A stretch of 64,000 nt of DNA from Solimonas terrae (GTDB lineage: Bacteria; Pseudomonadota; Gammaproteobacteria; Nevskiales; Nevskiaceae), in the NCBI RefSeq assembly GCF_011067135.1, contig NZ_JAAMOW010000001.1, forward strand, positions 1 through 64,000. The letters are read 5' to 3'. The notes beneath the pieces were generated by a model. The model ran no database searches. It was not told where the DNA came from and saw only the letters and a list, made by a program, of their open reading frames with translations. The position numbers and the translations under genes were made by a program. Of this stretch, positions 58,939-64,000 are shown piece after piece; the stretch's first letter is position 1, and every line of letters begins with the position of its first letter.

Positions 58939-59280
58939 ATGAAACACATTGCCATGCCGCAGGATCTGCGCCGCCAGCTCGAAGCGCAGCAGGTGCAATA
59001 CCGCACGCGCCTGGAACAGCTCGAGCGCGACCGCCGCCGTCAGGGTGTCGCGCTGTCGGCCGACTTCGCCGAGCAGGCCGGTGAACGCGAGAACGATGAA
59101 GTGGTCGACGCGCTGAGCGTCGGCACGCAGGTCGCGCTGACGCAGGTCGACCGTGCGCTGCAGCGCGCCGATGCCGGTCTCTGGGGCGTTTGCGAGCGCT
59201 GCGGTCGGGCGATCGCCGACGCTCGCCTGCGCAAGATGCCGGAAGCGACACGCTGCACGCGTTGCGCCAGCCGCGACTGA
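58939..59280 (+). CDS. DksA/TraR-family zinc-finger protein
   Basis: A 113-residue protein with a coiled-coil-like charged N-terminal half (LEAQQVQYRTRLEQLERDRR) and a C4 zinc finger (CERCGRAIADARLRKMPEAT, then RCTRC). It is shorter than DksA and lacks the DxxDxA tip motif; the tip reads QAGERENDEVVDAL. ACGGAGAG precedes the ATG at 58939. It could bind RNA polymerase like DksA2/YbiI-type proteins. It opens a group of redox genes after the cco operon. Confidence 0.87.
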   Translation: MKHIAMPQDLRRQLEAQQVQYRTRLEQLERDRRRQGVALSADFAEQAGERENDEVVDALSVGTQVALTQVDRALQRADAGLWGVCERCGRAIADARLRKMPEATRCTRCASRD

Positions 59281-59281
59281 G

Positions 59282-59920
59282 ATGATCGAGCTTGGCATGC
59301 CCGCGATGTTTGCCGCCGGTCTGGCGGCGTCCCCGCATTGCAGCCTGATGTGCGGCGCCGTCCAGCAATTGCCTTTGCGCGGTGCCGGTCGCGGCGATGC
59401 GCTGCGGGCACTGCTGCCGCTGCACGGCGGACGGATCGGCATGTATGCGGTGCTGGGGGCGCTCGCCGGCGCCGGCGGCCTGAGCCTGCTGCACCTGTTG
59501 CCGCCGGCACACGGCGGCGTCCTGCTGCAGCTCGCCGCGGCGACAGCGTTGATCACGATCGGGATTCGTCTCTGGCGTCGACCCACTGCCGCCTGCTGCG
59601 TGCCGCGTGCGAACGGTCCCGCCTGGCGACGGTTTCTGCAGGGCGCGCTGTGGGGCTTGATGCCCTGCGCCTGGCTCTATTTCGCGCTCGCCGGCGCCGC
59701 GCTCGCGGCCTCGCCGCTGCAGGGGGCCGGTCTGCTGGCGGCGTTCGGCTTCGGCACCACGCCGCTGCTGGCCGCGTCCGGATGGACCTTCGCCGGATTT
59801 GGCCGGCTGCGCAGTTCGCCACGGCTGGCCGCCGGCTTGATGCTCGGCGTCGGACTCGCCGGCTTCGCGGTGACGGCGGCGATGCCGGCCATGGGTGCGT
59901 TCTGGTGCCAGCCGCAATGA
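59282..59920 (+). CDS. TauE/SafE-like (DsbD_2-type) membrane protein of the cco locus
   Basis: A 212-residue protein with six hydrophobic helices. MFAAGLAASPHCSLMCGAVQ near the start and WGLMPCAWLYFAL form the two Cys-containing membrane segments typical of the sulfite exporter TauE/SafE-like, DsbD_2 group often found beside cbb3 genes, with proposed roles in copper or thiol handling. It begins two bases after the DksA-like gene and overlaps the thioredoxin gene by four bases. Confidence 0.86.
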   Translation: MIELGMPAMFAAGLAASPHCSLMCGAVQQLPLRGAGRGDALRALLPLHGGRIGMYAVLGALAGAGGLSLLHLLPPAHGGVLLQLAAATALITIGIRLWRRPTAACCVPRANGPAWRRFLQGALWGLMPCAWLYFALAGAALAASPLQGAGLLAAFGFGTTPLLAASGWTFAGFGRLRSSPRLAAGLMLGVGLAGFAVTAAMPAMGAFWCQPQ

Positions 59921-60273
59921 ATGTCGCCGGCAGTCCATCGCCGATCGCCGAACTGCGTGTCGACGACTTCAGCGTGCAGAGCGCCGATGCGGAAGCGCCG
60001 CTGGTCGTGCATTTCTGGGCGCCATGGTGCGCGCCGTGCGCGATGCTCAAGCCGGTGTTCGAACAGGCCGCGGCGATGCGCGGCGATCTGCGCTTCGCGA
60101 GTTGCGACATCGACGAGCAGCCCGAGCTGGCACGCGAGCTGGCGATCCGGAACCTGCCGACCCTGGCGATCTACCACCGCGGTCTGGAACGTGCACGGAT
60201 CAGCGGCACGATGCGGCTCGGCTCGCTGCTCGACTGGTTCGACCGTCATCGCGTGAGCGCGCAAGCCGGCTGA
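59917..60273 (+). CDS. Thioredoxin-like protein
   Basis: A 118-residue thioredoxin with active site WAPWCAPCAM (CAPC instead of the usual CGPC) and the cis-Pro loop NLPTLAIY. No signal peptide, so cytoplasmic. Coupled to the upstream membrane protein by an ATGA overlap, which suggests the pair passes electrons across the membrane to periplasmic thiols, as in DsbD-type systems; this is inference. Confidence 0.92.
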   Translation: MNVAGSPSPIAELRVDDFSVQSADAEAPLVVHFWAPWCAPCAMLKPVFEQAAAMRGDLRFASCDIDEQPELARELAIRNLPTLAIYHRGLERARISGTMRLGSLLDWFDRHRVSAQAG

Positions 60274-60335
60274 GCGGTGACGCGGTGCCGCCGCCGATCG
60301 CGGCCACGCTAAGATGCGCGCAGCCCGGAACCGTC

Positions 60336-61853
60336 ATGCCCGAAAGCACACCGCCCGCGATTGCCCACGACCCGCTGCGTGCCTTGCTGCAGGCGGCGGT
60401 CGATGCCATCGTGCTGATCGACGAGCGTGGCCGCATCACCGCGTTCAGCCGCTCGGCGGAAAAACTGTTCGGCTATCGCGCCGCCGAGGTCGTCGGCGAG
60501 AACGTCAACGTGCTGATGCCCGAACCCTATCGCGGCGAGCACGACGGCTACATCGAGAGCTACGAGAACACCGGCAAGCGCCGCATCATCGGCATCGGCC
60601 GCGAGGTCGTGGCGCGGCGCAAGGACGGCAGCACGTTTCCCATCGATCTGTCGGTCGGCGAATACGCGACCGAAGGCCTGCGCGGCTTCGTCGGCATCCT
60701 GCGTGACATCACCGAACGCAAACATCAGGAAGCACTGCAGCGACGCAACAGCGAGGAGCTGCGCCTGATCTTCGAGTTCGCGCCGACGGCGATGACGACC
60801 ACCGATCTGCAAGGCCACATCCTGCGAGCCAATCGCGCCTGTGCGGAGCTGCTCGGTCGCGACATCGATGCCTTGCGCGGCCATCGCCATGTCGACCTCA
60901 TGCACGCCGACGACCGGCCGCGCGCGATCGCCGGACTCAGCCTGATCAGCGACCAGGGCGGCGAGTGGCGGCAGGAGCTGCGCTATCGCTGCGCCGACGG
61001 TTCGGAACTGACGGTGCTGCACTACAGCGCCGCGGTCACCGACGGCGACGGTCGGCCGCAGCAGATCATCAGCGAACTGGTCGACCGCAGCGCCCTGCTG
61101 GCCGCCAATCGCGAAGCCGATGCGCTGCGCGAGCGTCTGATGCATGCCAGCCGCATCGGCCAGCTCGGCGAGATGGTCAGCGGCATCGCACACGAAGTGA
61201 ACCAGCCGCTGACCGCGATCGCCAACTACGCCAGTGCCTGCCGGCGCCTGCTGCAGAGCGGGCAGGCGACACCCGCAGAACTGGCGACGCCGCTCGACAG
61301 GATCGCCGCGCAGGCCGAACGTGCCGGCCAGGTGATTCGGGGGCTGCGCACGCTGGCGCGCCGGCAGGACAGCCAGCGCCGACCGCTCGACGTCAATCAG
61401 CTGGTGCGCGAAGTCCTGCCGCTCGTGGAATTCGAGGCGCGCCAGTCCGGTGTCCGTCTGCGTTCCTGGCTGGGCGAGAAACTGCCGCCGGTGGGCGGTG
61501 ACGCCGTGCAGATCCAGCAGGTGCTGCTGAACCTGATCCGCAATGCCGTCGAGGCCGTGGCCGCTGCCGGGCCCGGCGACATCGTCGATGTCGTGACCGT
61601 CTGCAACGAGGCGCAGCGCGTCGAGATCCAGGTTGCCGATCGCGGGCCGGGCATTGCCGCCGAAGCCGTGGCGCGATTGTTCGAGCCGTTCTACACGACC
61701 AAGCCGCAAGGCATGGGCCTGGGGTTGTCGATCTGCGAATCGATCGCCAACGCGCATGGCGGCGAACTGAGCTATTACTGCAACGAGTACGGCGGCGCGA
61801 CCTTCGCACTGCGCCTGCCGGCCATGGTCGCCAGCCAGGAGGACATGCGATGA
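60336..61853 (+). CDS. fixL: Oxygen-sensing histidine kinase FixL
   Basis: A 505-residue soluble kinase. The first PAS (about residues 15-125) is FixL-like: the proximal heme ligand is His69 in PYRGEHDGYIESY, and RIIGIGREVVARRKDGSTF matches the heme pocket. A second PAS follows (about 140-260). The kinase core has His286 in GIAHEVNQPLTAIANY, an N box LLNLIRNAVEA, DRGPGI and GMGLGLSICESIANAHGG. There are no membrane helices. It overlaps fixJ (ATGA). Through FixJ it should report low oxygen. Confidence 0.95.
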   Translation: MPESTPPAIAHDPLRALLQAAVDAIVLIDERGRITAFSRSAEKLFGYRAAEVVGENVNVLMPEPYRGEHDGYIESYENTGKRRIIGIGREVVARRKDGSTFPIDLSVGEYATEGLRGFVGILRDITERKHQEALQRRNSEELRLIFEFAPTAMTTTDLQGHILRANRACAELLGRDIDALRGHRHVDLMHADDRPRAIAGLSLISDQGGEWRQELRYRCADGSELTVLHYSAAVTDGDGRPQQIISELVDRSALLAANREADALRERLMHASRIGQLGEMVSGIAHEVNQPLTAIANYASACRRLLQSGQATPAELATPLDRIAAQAERAGQVIRGLRTLARRQDSQRRPLDVNQLVREVLPLVEFEARQSGVRLRSWLGEKLPPVGGDAVQIQQVLLNLIRNAVEAVAAAGPGDIVDVVTVCNEAQRVEIQVADRGPGIAAEAVARLFEPFYTTKPQGMGLGLSICESIANAHGGELSYYCNEYGGATFALRLPAMVASQEDMR

Positions 61854-62464
61854 GCGAGGCGCTGGTGTACGTCGTCGACGACGAAGAGGCGATCTGCGAC
61901 AGCGTCGGCCTGCTGCTGAAGAGCGTGCGGATCGCCTGCCGCAGCTACAGCGATCCCGGCGAGTTTCTTGCGCAGTGGCGCGCCGGCTGGCGCGGCTGTC
62001 TGCTGCTCGACGTGCGCATGCCGCGCATGAGCGGCATGGAGGTACATCGCGTGCTCAAGGAGCGCGGCAACCGTCTGCCGGTGATCTTCATGACTGGTCA
62101 CGGCGATGTGCCGATGGCGGTCGAGGCGATGCGCGCGGGGGCGCTCGATTTCCTGCAGAAGCCGTTCAAGGACGACGAGCTGATCAGCCGCGTGCAGCGC
62201 GCACTGGCCCAGGATGCCGAGCAGGCCGCCTCGGCACAGCAGCATTCGGACGTCGAGCGTCGCTACGCCAGCCTGACGCCGCGCGAGCGCGAGATCGCGC
62301 GGTGCCTGGTCGACGGCGCGTCGAACAAGGTCATCGCCATCGATCTGGGTCTGTCGGAGCGCACCGTCGAACTGCATCGCGCCCACATCATGCAGAAGAT
62401 GAATGTCCGCTCGCTCGCGCAACTCGTGCAGCTGCTGATCAGCGTGCAGCCGGACGCCGAATAG
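61850..62464 (+). CDS. fixJ: Response regulator FixJ
   Basis: A 204-residue regulator. The receiver domain has phosphoacceptor Asp54 in LLLDVRMPRMSG and the allosteric segment MTGHGDVPMAVEAMRAGA, then Lys in LQKPF. The C-terminal LuxR/FixJ DNA-binding domain is LTPREREIARCLVDGASN, then LGLSERTVELHRAHI. In rhizobia FixJ activates fixK; here the FNR-type gene at 62873 may play that part. Confidence 0.96.
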   Translation: MSEALVYVVDDEEAICDSVGLLLKSVRIACRSYSDPGEFLAQWRAGWRGCLLLDVRMPRMSGMEVHRVLKERGNRLPVIFMTGHGDVPMAVEAMRAGALDFLQKPFKDDELISRVQRALAQDAEQAASAQQHSDVERRYASLTPREREIARCLVDGASNKVIAIDLGLSERTVELHRAHIMQKMNVRSLAQLVQLLISVQPDAE

Positions 62465-62492
62465 AGGGCTTGCGGCTGCAGGCGTCCGGCCT

Positions 62493-62759
62493 TCAGGTTC
62501 CGGGCCGAGGCGCGGGGCGAATCGCGAGCGGACAGTCGGGCTGGGTCGAGCAGGGTGCCGAACCGGCGACACAGACTGCGCCCGGATGATCCGGACAACC
62601 CCGCAGCTGGTTCGGCAGTTTCAGCATCTCGTCCGGCAGACCGCCCTGCGACCAGCGGCACAGCATGTCCGGCGAATGCGATTCGATGCTGCCGAGCGGA
62701 CGCAGGGTTTCGACCGATGCAGCGGTGTCGTCGGTCGGGGTCCGGCGGGCATCATTCAT
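62493..62759 (-). CDS. Small Cys-rich protein of unknown function
   Basis: An 88-residue reading frame with five Cys (34, 55, 63, 70, 76) set in a Pro/Gly-rich C-terminal half (RGCPDHPGAVCVAGSAPC). It has no signal peptide or recognised family. An FNR box (62817-62830) lies 58 bases upstream of its ATG, and it is followed by fixJ in convergent direction. The Cys spacing suggests metal or Fe-S binding; that, and even its reality, is unproven. Confidence 0.5.
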   Translation of the reverse strand: MNDARRTPTDDTAASVETLRPLGSIESHSPDMLCRWSQGGLPDEMLKLPNQLRGCPDHPGAVCVAGSAPCSTQPDCPLAIRPAPRPGT

Positions 62760-62816
62760 GGCAGGGTTCCGGGTCGCATCGCGGTCTCATGATGCGGCGC
62801 GGCGGCGAACGGGGCC

Positions 62817-62830
62817 TTGACCCCGATCAA
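62817..62830 (-). promoter_or_regulatory. FNR box upstream of the small Cys-rich gene
   Basis: TTGACCCCGATCAA matches TTGAT-N4-ATCAA with a single difference. It lies between the fnr-type gene and the small Cys-rich gene, both on the minus strand, so it most likely controls the latter. Confidence 0.7.
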
Positions 62831-62872
62831 GAACGGGGTGCAACCGCGCCGCGAAGCGCAGGTGCACCGGGC

Positions 62873-63628
62873 TCAGGCCACGCGCGCCAGCGGCTGGAAG
62901 CTCTCGGCGACGTCGGCGAGCCGGGCGAGCATCGTGCTGTCGAGCACCTGCACGCTGTTGCCCTCGCAGGCGATCACGCCATCCGTCTGCAGGCGCGTGA
63001 ACATTCGCGACACCGTTTCGGTTGCCAGGCCCAGGAAACGGCCCACGTCGATGCGGGTCATCGGCAGCGTGAAGCGGTCGATCTGCGCGCCGAACAGACG
63101 CCGGCGACGCTGCAGTTGCGCGAGCAGGAACGCGGCGATGCGCACCTGCGCCGTGCGCCGTTCGTCGCGCAGATGTTCCTGCAGTTGGCCGATTTCGCGG
63201 CCGAGATCGTCAAGCAGGTGGCTGGCGACGGCCGGCGAGGCGTGCACCTCGCGGCGCAGTGTCGTCAGCGGCACCTGGCAGACCCGTGTCGAGCACAGCG
63301 CCACCGCTTCGGTGCCGTGTTCGCGGTTGCCGATCGCGTCGAGGCCGACGCTGTCGCCGGGCAGGCGGAAGGCGACGATTTCCTCTTCGCCGTTGTAGGA
63401 GTGACGGCGCGATTTCAAGGCGCCGCTCTGCACGATGTAGACGGCGTCGACCGCATCGCCGGCGCGGAACAGCGGCTGGCCGCGCTGCAGCGTCATGGTC
63501 GTGATGCAGGCGTTCTCGCCCTCGGCGCCGACGGCATCCTGGACGCAGGCGCCGAGACAGGCGCTGTGCCGCAGGCAGCTGGTGCACGGCAGCGCAGCGA
63601 CGGTGTTCGAAACGTTCTGGTTCAGCAT
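62873..63628 (-). CDS. fnr: FNR/Anr-type oxygen-responsive regulator
   Basis: A 251-residue Crp/Fnr-family regulator with Cys15, Cys18, Cys24 and Cys28 (PCTSCLRHSACLGAC), which fit the C-x2-C-x5-C of FNR, and the fourth ligand in STRVCQVPL. This indicates an oxygen-labile [4Fe-4S] cluster. The cyclic-nucleotide-like barrel (GQPLFRAGDAVDAVYIVQSG) is followed by an HTH with the FNR specificity motif ETVSR (FLGLATETVSRMFTRLQ). It sits next to fixLJ, giving a full sensor cascade for the cco and hemN genes. The start ATG at 63628 is preferred over a longer frame. Confidence 0.93.
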   Translation of the reverse strand: MLNQNVSNTVAALPCTSCLRHSACLGACVQDAVGAEGENACITTMTLQRGQPLFRAGDAVDAVYIVQSGALKSRRHSYNGEEEIVAFRLPGDSVGLDAIGNREHGTEAVALCSTRVCQVPLTTLRREVHASPAVASHLLDDLGREIGQLQEHLRDERRTAQVRIAAFLLAQLQRRRRLFGAQIDRFTLPMTRIDVGRFLGLATETVSRMFTRLQTDGVIACEGNSVQVLDSTMLARLADVAESFQPLARVA

Positions 63629-63874
63629 GTGGCGGCTCCGGTCCTGATCTGATGTCACTGTAGGCAGGCGCCGAAACAGCCGGTATTCGGGGATTCGCGT
63701 AGGCCGATTGCGGCAACTACGTATTGCATCGCGGGCCGGCGCGGTGCGTCGTGCGAGCCGCGCTCGCGGCCGGCCGGCGGCAATCGGCAAGGCGATCCGC
63801 GCTGCGCGCGTCGTGCCGCCGGCCGCTGCAGCGCCGACGCTGCGGTCGTTTGACGGATCGGCGGCGCGCGGCCG

Positions 63875-64000
63875 TCAGCGTCGATCTCCGGCGGCGGTCG
63901 CGGCGCCGTGCTCGGCGAGCACGCGGACGGCGACGAATTCGTGCAGCGGCCGGGGCTCGCGGTCGACCGCGTCCGCGGGTTTCAGCAGACCGATGTGGTT
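63875..64000 (-). CDS. Unidentified protein, C-terminal fragment at window edge
   Basis: On the minus strand a frame is open from the right edge to a TGA at 63875, giving 41 residues (NHIGLLKPADAVDREPRPLH, then EFVAVRVLAEHGAATAAGDRR). Codon third positions are GC-rich like real genes nearby. I do not recognise the family. Confidence 0.45.
   Translation of the reverse strand, partial: NHIGLLKPADAVDREPRPLHEFVAVRVLAEHGAATAAGDRR

Noticed and set aside
62873-63790. Longer start for the FNR-type regulator (up to 63790)
   Set aside because: The extra N-terminus is Arg-rich non-homologous sequence; the ATG at 63628 puts the Cys cluster at the usual distance from the start.

Overview
The window is GC-rich chromosomal DNA from what looks like a gammaproteobacterium. 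The order uvrC - pgsA - tRNA-Gly - tRNA-Cys - tRNA-Leu at 577-3430 is the same as uvrC-pgsA-glyW-cysT-leuZ in enteric bacteria. The two 14-bp hairpins inside the urease operon resemble intergenic repeats I associate with Xanthomonadales/Nevskiales-type genomes. The order-level guess is inference.

Region 1 (1-3430) holds the end of a (Pro-Ala)n/SH3-like protein, excinuclease uvrC, pgsA and three tRNAs. Region 2 (3467-21803) is a complete urea locus. On the minus strand: ureD-A-B-C, a 643-bp repeat-filled gap, ureE-F-G, a HupE/UreJ nickel permease, a hybrid histidine kinase fused to an NCS1 permease, and a LuxR-type response regulator. Divergently on the plus strand: a porin and urtA-B-C-D-E. 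Two 17-bp direct repeats lie 63 bp apart in the divergent promoter region. A 36-bp minisatellite bounded by inverted REP-like sequences sits between urtB and urtC.

Region 3 (21905-28394) is a nutrient-acquisition block: a secreted protein, a TonB-dependent receptor with an alpha/beta hydrolase, and divergently a membrane-anchored GH1 glycosidase overlapping an FHS-family sugar transporter. Region 4 (28697-33730) is a patchwork of small accessory genes, part of it visibly AT-richer: P-loop kinase, two GFA proteins, lipoprotein, MOSC, GNAT and YCII proteins, with two decayed genes (DUF3144 and VOC). Region 5 (33860-37373) has a metallophosphoesterase and an ABC transporter pair. Region 6 (37509-48979) is one tightly packed minus-strand series: TonB receptor, tandem-domain esterase, bkdA1-bkdA2-bkdB, an FAD-linked 2-hydroxyacid dehydrogenase, tryptophan 2,3-dioxygenase and a Crp/Fnr-type regulator, with a divergent TetR regulator.

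Region 7 (49095-63628) is a microaerobic respiration locus: ompW, hemN, ccoNOQP, an unfamiliar two-helix protein, ccoG, a 54-residue membrane protein where ccoH is expected, ccoI, ccoS, a DksA-like zinc-finger protein, a TauE/SafE-like membrane protein, a thioredoxin, the heme-PAS kinase FixL, FixJ, a small Cys-rich protein and an Fe-S FNR-type regulator. FNR-like boxes occur at four promoters or gene junctions here. The window closes inside an unidentified gene on the minus strand.
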